Positions 11,416-22,142 of a stretch of 64,000 nucleotides of DNA are shown here, piece after piece. The stretch is from Aquanectria penicillioides. Its lineage: Eukaryota; Ascomycota; Sordariomycetes; Hypocreales; Nectriaceae. Made by a program: the position numbers and the translations under genes. Positions within the stretch are counted from its first letter, which is position 1. Each line of letters begins with the position of its first letter. The notes under the pieces are model-generated. The model did not search any database. It was not told where the DNA came from and saw nothing but the letters and a program-made list of their open reading frames with translations. The stretch lies in contig PYIU01000005.1 in NCBI GenBank assembly GCA_003415625.1, positions 1,307,001 to 1,371,000 of the forward strand. Direction: 5' to 3'.

Positions 11416-14400
11416 TCCTGGAGTTGGCCAGATGACAACCCTGCGTTGAATGGTCTCCCCGTTGTCGATCTCGGTTGCATGCCCTACAATGAACTCACGA
11501 GCTTCAAGAATCTCGCCAGTAGACTCCGGGCTAGTCCGGGCAGATGCTTCACTGGGGTGGATACCGAGTTGAGTATCGTGATACTCTGGTGATCGCTCTT
11601 CATGCGGTTCAAAAGCCTCGGCCTGATGAGGTACTGCCTCAGCTAATAGCCCTTGGTTACTATGTTCTTCCTCGGACTCAGACTCTTCATCAGAGGTTGG
11701 AGCATCAATGGGAAGAGTTGGCGAACTTTCTCTTGGGACTTGTTCATTTCTGTCCTCATGCAACTCAGTTTCTCCAATGGCTGGCTCCCCAGTAAAACCG
11801 GGCTGAGCCTTAGAGATTGCGAGCTCCTTGGCTATAGACTGTGGGGCGATTTCGATCTGGGCATCAGAGTCGGATTCATCTGAAGACGCGTATGTCTCGC
11901 CAGGCTGAACGATGGCGACATCATCCACAGGCCCTTCCTCGTCTTCTTCAGCTTCCGAAGCAACCTCAAGGTTAACTGGAGTGAATTCTGGAACTGCAGT
12001 GTCCTTTCCAGCTTCCAGAGCAGTGTGATCCTCGACTTCAGAATCCTCTTCAAGCTCAGTTGGAGGAAGGATAGGACTCTCCATGATTGCCTCGACCTCC
12101 TTGATAGCCGCTGGTTGAGATAATGTGGTGCCCTTGGCCAGCCCTTGGTCTGCCTCAGAATCGTCTGACACCGTGTCAGACAGTTGGTCCACAGCAATCA
12201 GACTCCCATCATCTGTCAAAGCCCTGGGGCGTTCGAATGGTATGACGACGGGAGCTTGGTCTTCCTCGATATCTCGCTGCTCTTCAGGCTCATCGATGAA
12301 GGCTTGATGCTCGATCTCTTCAGAGGGAATGGCAGAGGCGACGGCGGAGAGGGAAGCAGAAGGGAGAAACCTGGTAGTTTCTTCAAGCTCCTTTTCATCC
12401 TCGCTGGATTCGTCATCCGCGTCTGTGTCAGCTTCGACTGGTCCCTTGGCCACATCGGCAGTGATAGGCAACTTGTGAACCTGAGTATCTTCCTCTTCGC
12501 TCTCTGACTGAACAGCAGCAATATCATGCACACCAAAATCTTCCAGAAACACAGGACCACGGGCCACAGGCTCTTCTTGATCACGCATTGCGATGACATC
12601 ATCATCCTCTTCCTCAGAGTCCGCAATTGGTTCTTCGTCCATGGAAGTTTCGTCAACAGAACCCTTGGGCCCGGAACCTTCTGACAGAAAGACAGCTCTA
12701 TCAGAGATGTGAGCTTCTGCATCTATCTCTTCATCTGAGTCGATGTAGTTCTCTGGGATGCTCTTTGAAGCAGTACCGAGCGTGGCAGCAGGTGATGGTG
12801 CAGGAGCCAATTGATCAACTTGAGACTCATCTTCAGAATCCTGAGCTGCAACTGTTGGTGAAGCGCGTCTCGAGGATTCCACCGATTGATGAGACTCTGA
12901 GACTGCATCGTCTTTAATGACAAGCGCCTCATTGGTCGGAACCATGTGAGATGACGATCCTAACAAACCAGCTTCAGGAGTTGGTGACGGCGGTTCTTTA
13001 ACGCCACCATCCTCATCAAGATTTTTCGACACTTGGACTGAGAGTTTCGGCCGTGATATGCCATCGGAGTCTTCAAAGTCGGAGTCCAGGGGATTCTCGT
13101 GTAGTGGCGGATTTGGGACGGATTCCTCATTGTCAGATTCAGAGTCTGCTTCATCCAGCAAAAGGTTTTGCTCAGGTTTCTCTTGAAGATCTTCATGATC
13201 AGAAGCAGAATTTGCTTCATTGAAAACAACTGTTTGCGGCTCCTCAATGAGGTCTTCATGCTCAGAAGCTGAGACTGCCTCGCCTAGCAGAAGCTCCTGC
13301 ACGGGGTCTTGCATTGAAGATTCGGCACGACCCTCGTCTGAAATTAGCCCACGGCTGTCATCCACAAGCATAGTGGAGGAGATTTTGGCATCTGCGGGTG
13401 GCTCTTCGTGGACGTCCTGAGCCAAGGTCTTGGGTGACGTAGGTCCGGAGGCTGTGCGTTGTGCAGGAACTAGCAATCCATCCTCTTCGTCATCAACAAC
13501 AACATCAACATTCTCAAGGACCGGCTCCATCATCTCAGACGAGGACATTTCCTCATCAGATTGAGCCTCTGCTTCGAGTGTTTGAGTCTCTAGGTCTGGG
13601 GAGGCTGGTCTCGACGTGGTAGGTAGTGGCTCTGACTTTGGTGTCACATGACTCGTGGCGTTCAAGGTTTCGGCCGCAACAGGCTTTTTCGAGATCATCT
13701 CTGACGCCTCAAGTGGCGGCGGCACTTCTTGAGAGACAATCTTCTCATCAGTGGATGGCGCCTCTTTGGTAGCTTGAGTAAGTGCATCTGTGGAGGAATG
13801 GGCGACGGGATGCCCGGGGTCCAAAATAGTGTCCTTTCTAGCGCCAGTAGTCTCCGCATCGATTGTCGCTTCGGAGACAAGCCCTTGAAGCCCAGACACG
13901 TGTGCTATTTGCTCAACAGGCAATTCCTTCGGCGAGTGCTCTGGAATGAAATCTGGAGTGGCTGCACGCGAGGTGGGGTCTTCATGGCTGGGCTGTAACG
14001 CTGGAGCTGCTGACGGTGTGTCGGGCCTCTGCTCGACGTCGGCAGTTTCATCGTCGGCTAGATCCTCTGACGACGCATCAGAATCCTCCTCAGTAGTAGA
14101 GTCCGCAACCTCGTCCTTTTCGAGACTCAAAGCACGAGGGGTAGGGGCAATCTCAGTGCCAAGACTGACAACTTCGATCTTCTCGTCGATTTTCTCGACA
14201 TTCTGTAAGACTGCATCCCTTTCAACCTCTACAAAGGAGTTTTGCGTTTGATCTTCGATGCTTGCGCCAGCTACCACAGGACCTTCAGTTTGGTCCCGAG
14301 CAGTATAATCTCTCGTATCGGCTTCAATCTCTGTGACGATGTTGTGTTTGACGGTGGCAGGGACAACCTCTTTAATTACATCCTTCGCACGCGCATTCGA

Positions 14401-17400
14401 GGTTTGTAGCTCGTCAGCTTCAGATTCGGAAAGTTCGCTATCCTCCCTTTCTTCAATGGCGAGGGCGTGTTCTGGTAGCGGCGCTGCAGTTGTTTCATCT
14501 TCGAGATCAGACTCAATTGCCTCCTCTCCAGGTGCGTCTGTATCTCTGGCCACGGTATCCTGAGATAAGGAGATAGACATCTGCTCCTTGATGACGTCGA
14601 CTTCTGGATCTTTATCACCTAGAAGTTCGGTTGCCGCAAAAGGAACAAGTTTTGGAGACTCTGAAAGCCCATCCTTAGTATCAAGTTCGGAGCCCATAAC
14701 CGCTTGAGGTTGCACGGTTGCAGGTACTGAATCTTGGACAACCTCTTGAGCGGTTTCTAACTTGATCGGCTCTCTGGTTTCAACGCCATGTTCAGAAGCC
14801 CCGTCTACTTCTGATTCATCTTCCTTAGTCTGCATCACTGCAGCTGAGGAATCCTGTGTAGACCTCGAAGGCAGTGATTCATCATCATCTGCGTCAGAGC
14901 CAGTGGTACCCTCAACTTCCGCTGGATACGCAATCACAGTGGTTGCCGAGTTGAGGGGTGGATGTGTGAGGGTTTCCAGTACCTCTTTGTTCTCGGATTC
15001 GGGCTCTTTAACCAGTCCTTTCTCGGCCTCTTGGGCCTCAGTTGCTGAGACGGCATCTTCTGTTTGTGAAGGCTCCACAAATATCTCAGGTACAGATACT
15101 TCAGGATGAGGTGTCAGCGCCTTAGACAATTCCTGCTCCTTTTGAGTTCCAGATTCAATGATCTTGCCACCCATAGACTGTATCTCAACGTCATCCTCAG
15201 GTTGTGGGACTTCAGCATCCTTCACTGTGGAGATGACGGCTTGATCTTCTACTTCAGATGCAAGGTTGACTTGCTCCTTGGGCATAGTGTCGACTGCAGT
15301 CTCTTCAGGTTGTCTCACAAGATCATGTGTTGGCTCTTCATGTGGTTCCTTTGTATCCACAACTTCGGATTTGGGTGTCTCCTTCTCTCCAAGCTCAAAC
15401 GTACTCTCAACTTCCTCAGGAGCGACTGTTGCGATAGAGTCTTCTCCCAATTCTTCCTCGGGCATAGCTTCGCCAACCTCCTCAGGTTTCGAATCTGCCA
15501 CAGAAATGTGGGGTACAGGCTCGGAATGTTTTGGCTCATCAGCACCGGAGGTGTCTTCCTCGTCGAAGGCAGGGGGAGAAGCAGCAGTCTCCTTGACTTC
15601 ATCGAGCGCTACCTCTGTAGATTTGTCTTGCGTAGTGATTGGCTCTTCAGAGACAGAACCCGGGAGTTGAGCATCAACATCGATCGCATCATCCCCCTCA
15701 TCTGGTGCATTGTCTGCCGGTCCTTGGGCTATCGATGATTCGTCAAGATCTGCAGTAGGGAGATTATTGTCTTCGTTGGGCCCAATCAAATTGTCTTGAG
15801 CAGACCTCTTTGTTGCGGCTTCCCGTGGTTCTATTTGAGAATCTTGGTCTACATGAACTTGAAGTTCTGCGTTGTCGTTCTTATCTTCGGGTAGATTAGG
15901 TGCAGAGAGCTCCGTAGCTGAGTCAATGGCGTCGTCTTTGGGGCGTTGAGCTTGATCGTCAGAAGCGACCATGGCAACTTCCACGGGAGTGGCAGATGTC
16001 CCGTTGATGGGACTACCCTCAGGAGCTTTGACAGTGACAATTTCGCCATCGTGAGTTGTCACTGGGACATCTTCGGTGGATGATTGGGCAATCTTTTTCC
16101 CACCGTCAACGTTCTCTTGCTCCTCGATGGTGACAAGTTGATTCTCAGCTTCTTCTTGAACAGTCGTGTCAGACTGGGAGGCATCCTCGGTACCCATCGA
16201 AGCTTCTGCAAGCTCGCTTGACCAGTCGGTTTCTGGAGCTGACCTTTCCTGAGCGTCCACAAGCGGCTCGCCACCCTCATCTCCCACAACCTCGACCTCA
16301 CCCTCTTGGAGCCCGAGGTTAGTGTTCACAGCGTCATCTTTCGCGCTCGTGATCACTTCATCCATATTTTGGCCTGGACTAGGCTCTTGTAACTCTGGCA
16401 TCGTGATCTCTGTGACATGTTTATCGCCCTCTTCGGGGGGCGGAGCACTCTTTGGCTCCTCACTAATTTCTTCGCTCTTCTCCACAGGCCCAGCCACTTC
16501 TGGCTGAGCAGGTTCATTATTAACGATAGTGGTAAGTCCTGTATCTTCTTCGTTGGGGTGGTTCTCCTGCTGTCCCTGGGTATCGTCTGAATGTAAAGCC
16601 AAAACGCCATGATCCGAATTCTCATGAAACTTCGAAGTGGAAACTCCCAAACGTTGCGGAAAATCAAGAGGGGTATCGTGTAATGAATGGCGTTCCTCAC
16701 CTTTTTTCTCCTTGTCCTCGGCAATAGGATCTTGGATTTCTTTCTTCTCCTCCGCTTCTGAAGCTTTGGGTTCTTCCTCAGTCTTTTTCTCTTCCTCGGC
16801 TGCTGGTTCTGGTTTAGGGTCGGGAGCCGGCGGGTCTTGAGGCTCGTCAGATGGCTTAGCTTCCTCAGGTTCTAGGGCCTCTGCTGGCTGGGCTTCCTCC
16901 TCGGGGGTAGGTGGTTCCTTTTCGGTGGGTTTGTCGTCCGTCTCTGCCGCAACAGGGGCTTCTTCGGGGGGCTTGGTTTCATCGGCTGGTTTGTCGTCAG
17001 TGACAGGAGCATCATCAGCCGACTTCTCTTCAACAGCATGAGAAGCATCATCTTCAGCTGGCTTGTCACCAGACGGCGTCGCATCCTCTGCGGGTTTGTC
17101 GTCAGTAACAGGGGCCTCTTCCGATGGCTTTGAGTCTTCCTCGGGTATCGGTGGCGCTTCCTCACTTGGTTTGATGTCGTCCTCTGCAGCGGGCTGGGCC
17201 TCCTCGGCAGATTTTTCCTCAGAGGGAGGCGCTTCTTCAGCTGGCTTCTCGTCAGTTGTAGGGGCGTCTTCAGGGACCTCTTTAGTGGCCTTTTCTTCGG
17301 CAGGCGCAGCTTCATCTTCAGGCCTTTGATCAGCCACAGGTGCCTCTTCGGCCGGCTTCTCTTCCTCCTTAGGAGGAGGTGCTTGTTCCCCTGGCTCTTC

Positions 17401-20400
17401 GTCAGTTGTGGGAGGGTTTTCTGCTGCCTCTGCAGGTGGTGCCTCCTCAGCTGGCTTGTCGTCAGCAGCAGGCGCCTCTTCGGCTGGTTTGGCTTGTTCT
17501 TCTAATGCAGGTGGTGCCTCATCCGCTGGCTTGTCGTCAGTAACAGGCGCCTCTTCAGTTGGTTTGGCTTGTTCTTCTGATACAGGTGGTGCATCATCTG
17601 CTGGCTTGTCGTCGGTAACGGGTGCCTCTTCAGCTGGCTTGGTGTCTGGGTCGGAAGCAGGTGGTGCCTCCTCGGCAGGCTTGTCATCAGCAGCAGGCAC
17701 CTCCTCAGCTGGCTTGGTCTCCTCGGTTAGTGTAGGCGAGGCTTCCTCAGTCGGGATGGATTTCTCGTCAGACTTGACGTCTTTCTCTACAGGAGGAGAA
17801 TCCTCCTCAGCCTTGGTATCACTTTCCACAGCAGTATCATTGCTTTCAAGCTGTGTGACAGTCTCGGGTTCAGTAAGATATACCTCCTTTGAGTCCTCGG
17901 CAGAGTCTTCCTTTGCCTCCGGTACAGGTTCGGAATCTTCACCCTTACTGTCATCCCCATCGGCTTGGGCTTTTACCTCATCAGCGTCAGGTGTGATAGG
18001 CTCCTTGGCAGCTGAATCATCTTTCTCTTCCTCTGCCGGTTCTGACTTAGTATCAGCATCCTCAGAGGGCTCAACGCTATCCTTGACAGACTCAGCCTCG
18101 GGCTTTTCGTCTTCTGTTGACTTTTCCTCAACAGGAGCATCCTCTTTGGTTGGTTCGGATTCCTTTTCAACCGGAGCTTCAGGCTTTTCGTCTTCTGTAG
18201 ACTTCTCCCCAACAGGGGCATCCTCTTTGAGTGGCTCGTATTCTGCTTCAACTGGAGGTTCAGACTTGTCGTCTTCTGGCTCAGAATCAAACTCAACAGG
18301 AGCATCCTGTTTAGTTGATTCAGATTCCTTCTCAGCTGGGGGTTCAGGCTTTTCCTCTTCTGTGGCCTTGTCCTCGACAGAAGCATCCTCCTTGGCTGGT
18401 TCGGATTCCTTCTCAACTGGAGCTTCAGGCTTTTCGTCTTCTGATTCAGAATCAGACTCAACAGGAGCATTCTCTTTAGTTGGTTCGGATTCCTTCTCAA
18501 CCGGAGCTTCAGGCTTTTCGTCTTCTGTAGACTTCTCCTCAACAGGGGCATCCTCGTTGAGTAGCTCGGATCCTTCTTCAACTGGAGATTCAGGTTTGTC
18601 GTCTTCAGATTCAGACGCAGACTCAACGGCGGCTTTTTCCTCGGCAGTTTCTTCAGCCTTCTCCTCGACGGGAGTCTCAGGTTTGTCTTTCTCCGCTTGA
18701 ATTGCTGGTGCAGCATCCTTGTCCTCAGAGTCCGATGCGTCATTTGCATCTTTGGTTGTCTCCTCCTCTTCCTTCTGTTCGACAGGATCAGGAGCAGGGT
18801 TTCTCCCTTGGCATCAGCAATGTCATCCAGGGTCTCAGGCTCATCCTTTACTGCGACTTCAGGCTCAGCAGCTGGCACAGGAGCAGGTGCATCTTTAGTC
18901 TCAGTCAGGTCCTCAGCAGGTTCCTTAGACGGGGTAACCGATTGTTCATCTTGAACTTCCTCGGTCTTGACTTCAGGCTCAGGCTTTGGTTCAGTTGCAG
19001 AAGTCTCGGTCTCAGCTAGTTTTCCAGAGTCCGTATCTTCGTTCTCGGAATTCTCAGCAACGGTTTCTATCGCAGCTGTATCGGGGGGGGATGCTTCGGA
19101 TTTCTTCTCTTCTGCTTCTGGTTGCAACTTTGATGACTCTTCAGCAGGGTCGCCATCCTTCTCTCCAACCTCGGGAGCCTTTGACTCGACGTCAGCCTTC
19201 TTGTCAGTTGCGTCTTTTGTAGCCTCAGACTCTTCATCTGGTTCATCAGATGACTCGTCTGCAGGAACTTCGGCAGGAGTAGGTTCCGGCTCCGAAGCGG
19301 GCTTATCTTGCTCTTTACTTGAGCCATCCGCCGGAGGAGCTTCAACAGACCTAGAGTCCTCTGCTTTGGCCTCGGGTTTCTCCTCTGGTTCATCGTTATC
19401 TGAAGAATCCTCTGCAGCATCAGCCTCTACCGCTGGGTCTGAAGCATCCGGCTTGGCATCATCTTCAGGCTCCGAAGTCTCTTCCACTGCATCACCTTCA
19501 ACAGCTTCTTTCTCGGCCGTTTCAGGCTCAGGTTCAGGATTTTTAGGGTCGTCACTCTTGCCTTCCGTGGGCGATTCTGTGGGAGAGTCCTCTGAGGGCT
19601 TCTCACTGGCCTTAGTCTCCAGTTCTGCCTCAGAAACAGCGGTTTCCTCTGGAGTATCATCGGCCTTGGCCTCTTCAGCAGAAGTGTCGGCAGATTTAGG
19701 TCTGTCCGTAGTTTTTTCCACCTCATCAACAAGAGGAGGATCAGCAGACTCTTCATCATCAACAGCCTTCACATCGTTTCCGGGTTTGTCACCCTCCGCA
19801 GCTGATGTGTCTGCAGCAGGCTCTTCTTGAGATGAGTTAGTCTCTTCGGCAGGACTCTCCTCAGTCGCCGGCTCTTCTTGAGATGAGTTAGTCTCTTCGG
19901 CAGGACTCTCCTCAGTCGCCGGCTCTTCTTTAGCTGGAGTTTCTGCTTCTGCATGCTTCTCTTCCTCGGACGATTTTTCGCCTTCAGACAGTGTGGTCTC
20001 TTCAGAAGCGGCTGTGGACTCTGCCGTCTTCTCTTCTAGATTCACGCCTTCTGTGGGCTTGTCCACATCAACTGGCGCGTCGTTTGGCTTATCCTCTTGC
20101 GTAGGTTTTGACTCCTCCGCAGCCTGAACAGCATCCTCATCTCCAGAAGGTTCATCTTCGGCTTCTTGTACTGGAGCCTCCGCCTCTGCGGCCTTCACCT
20201 CCTCTGCAGGTGTCTGGTCATCCGCAGGAGGTTCAGTCTCAGGAGTTTTTACCTCTTCAGAGGGTTTGGCATCTGAAGATTCTCCCTCCTCGGCGGGCTT
20301 GGCATCTTCCGCGGCAGGTGTGGCCTCGGCAGATTCCTCTTCAGCAACCTTGACCTCTTCAGAGGATTTTTCGTCAGCTCCATCGTCTCCCTCAGCGGGA

Positions 20401-22142
20401 GGCGTGATTTCAGCTGCTTTCTCCTCTTTCATGGCCTTATCTTCCGTAGGACCACCTTCTGCTTCAATCGGCTTCTCTCCTTCGGTAGGCTCAGCCTCCA
20501 CAGGATCTTCGGCGAGTTCCACCTCTTCCGCAGGCTCATCCGCAGATTTGTCCTCTGATGCCTTCGCCTCCTCTATAGATTCCTCACCTTTGGCAGGTGG
20601 CGTTTCTGGAGCAGACTCAGCTTCAACTGGCTTGTCCTCTTCTGCGGGTTGGGAATCTTCAACCGGAGGGGTGTCAGCTGGCGAGGCCGCAGCATCCTCT
20701 GCTGGCTTGCTATCCGCCACTGCTTCGGGAGCTTTGACTTCCTCTTCGGGGGTTTCAGCGGCAGCTTCCGGTTCGGGTTCAGGTGCGGTGGTGGTTTTTT
20801 CCGCTTCCTCGTCAGCTGGGGGGGTCGCTTTTTCCTCGGCCTTTTCTTCAGCAGGCTTATCGGCTTCGACTGGGAGTGACTTCGATTTGCTCTTAGACTT
20901 AGAAGAGGATTTGGCGACCTTTTCTTTTTCCTTCTCCTTCTTCTCCTCCTTCTTTTTTCTCTTCTTTTCCTTCTCTTTCTCTTTCTTGCTGAGCTTTCCC
21001 TTTTTGGCGGCAGGGGCTGGAGCCTCTTCTTCTTTCTCGTCCTTGGCAGGTGATGCTTCTTCAACGAATGTCACTTCTTTTGAAGGTGCTGACTCTTCGG
21101 CGGGCGCCTCATCTTTGGGGGTCGGTTCTTCGCTAGGAGGTGATTCTTCGCTAGGGGGTGCTTCTTCGCTAGGAGGTGCTTCCTCACTAGGAGGCTGTTC
21201 GTCTTTGGCGGGCTCTTCGTCTTTAGGTGCCCCCTCCTCGGCGGTCGAGCCCTCTTTGGCGTCATCTTCTTTGGGAGCCTCTCCCTCTGGTGGTGGTGCT
21301 TTTTCGTCTGGTTTCTCTTCTCCTGTCGGTTTGTCTTCTTCGGGAGATGGTTCGGCCTTTGGTGTTACATCTTCCACTTTCTCTTCTGAGGCGGCCTTGT
21401 CGTCTTGTGCCTTTGCTTCCGAGTCAAGCTCTTCCGGTGCCTCAGGCTTCTCCTCGGCATCCGGTTTCTCTTCTACGGCGGGTTTCTCCTCTTCAGCAGG
21501 CGTCTCCTCCTTGGCGGGCTTCTCCTCGATGTCAGCGCTCTCCTCTGATGCCGGTTTCTCCTCGGGAGCCGCCGTGTCCTCAGCCTTATCTTCAGGCTTC
21601 TCTTCAGTTTCTGGCTGTGGCTCTGCGGGCTTTGACTCTTCCTCCTCGTCTGGTTTGGCCTTGTCCTCTTCTACCTTCTCCTCCTCCTTACTCTCTTCAG
21701 GGGGAGGCGGCGAAGGTGCCCGCGGGGGTGGAGGTGGTGCTGGGGGCAGGACTGCTGCTGATTCGCCCTTCTTGCTCTTCTTGGCCTTCTTCTTGGCCTT
21801 CTTCTTGTCCTTCTTGGACAATGAAATTGGTGGTGGAGGCTCTGGGGCCGCTGGGGGCACTCTCATGAGGGGTTCATTCCACTCATCTATTTTTATATTG
21901 ATTAGTTCAATACATGACAATCAAGCTCAAAAAACGGGGATATTGTTTCTTGAAAAGAAATGGGGCCTTCTTCTATATTGACTGTGAATCAACTTACCTT
22001 GACCTGCCGCGGCAGGATCTTGTTCCGTTTCTGAGTCTGAGGGCTGCCAATATGCCACATTTGAAAAGTCGGAGACCTGCACAGCGCTCCAATCAATATT
22101 CGTCCTATACGGACAGTATTCAATACCCCGACCGGGACTCAT
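9088..22142 (-). CDS. Giant acidic Pro/Glu/Ala-rich repeat protein, 4288 aa (possible leashin/involucrin-repeat type tether)
   Basis: Three exons on the minus strand (22142-21998, 21886-18852, 18774-9088) give 4288 aa. Exon 1 encodes a 48-residue non-repetitive head (CPYRTNIDWSAVQVSDFSN). Next come a Pro-rich linker, a lysine block (SKKDKKKAKKKAKKSKKG, aa 72-90) and a second one near aa 350-390. Thousands of residues of E/P/A/D/S/T repeats follow, with KPAEEAPP-like and APVEEKSTEDEKPEAPV-like units. A poly-Asp tract lies near aa 3515, PPMMESPP repeats and an Ala-rich patch follow, then an Arg/Ser region, an (RD)n tract near aa 4190-4220, and a conserved-looking end GGIKAAFKKLFG. No enzyme, signal peptide or membrane helix is evident. 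The build suggests an extended structural tether. Large fungal proteins of this kind include the Woronin-body tether leashin; that link is inference. Gene structure is strong, function weak. Confidence 0.85.
9290..9402. repeat. Hexanucleotide repeat encoding an Arg-Asp run
   Basis: Degenerate 6-bp units (CGATCA, CGATCC, CGGTCA on the plus strand) encode about 19 consecutive RD dipeptides near the C-terminus of the giant protein. Confidence 0.9.
11350..11416. repeat. TCATCG/TCATCT repeat encoding poly-Asp
   Basis: A trinucleotide/hexanucleotide array codes for a run of aspartates, with one Glu, on the minus strand inside the giant gene. Confidence 0.9.
18080..18625. repeat. Tandem repeat array of 27-28 aa units in the giant gene
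   Basis: About six imperfect tandem units of 81-84 bp encode variants of APVEEKSTEDEKPEAPVEKE plus SEPTKED. Several units share near-identical nucleotide blocks, which indicates recent duplication. Confidence 0.8.
18775..18851 (-). other. 77-nt intron 2 of the giant gene
   Basis: Donor GTAAAG at 18851 and acceptor AACAG ending at 18775, with GCTGAT and CCTGAT branch-like sites. Its length of 3n+2 exactly accounts for the change of reading frame: ...PEVA joins KEEEETTKDAND. Reading through instead produces an Arg/Lys-rich out-of-character tail. Confidence 0.8.
19821..19930. repeat. Exact 51-bp tandem duplication in the giant gene
   Basis: Two identical 51-bp copies start at 19821 and 19872, followed by a short partial third. 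Each encodes the 17-residue unit EEPATEESPAEETNSSQ. The multiple of three keeps the frame. Confidence 0.9.
21887..21997 (-). other. 111-nt intron 1 of the giant gene
   Basis: Donor GTAAGT, branch-like AACTAATC and acceptor AAAATAG. It joins ...EQDPAAAGQ to DEWNEPLMRVPP in frame; the upstream frame otherwise stops and the downstream frame has no plausible ATG. Confidence 0.82.

Noticed and set aside
17973..18800. Arg/Lys/Leu-rich C-terminal tail of the frame that starts in exon 2 of the giant gene
   Set aside because: This is read-through of an intron into the wrong frame; the acidic repeat continues in the other frame after splicing.
18798..18806. Programmed -1 ribosomal frameshift in the giant gene
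   Set aside because: There is no X-XXY-YYZ slippery heptamer in the right phase, and the 77-nt intron accounts for the change.
17408..21981. Long plus-strand open frames (430 and 571 codons) rich in Ser/Ala/Gly opposite the giant gene
   Set aside because: They are the antisense reading of Glu/Pro/Ala codon repeats. They have no natural domain, and the minus strand explains the region fully.
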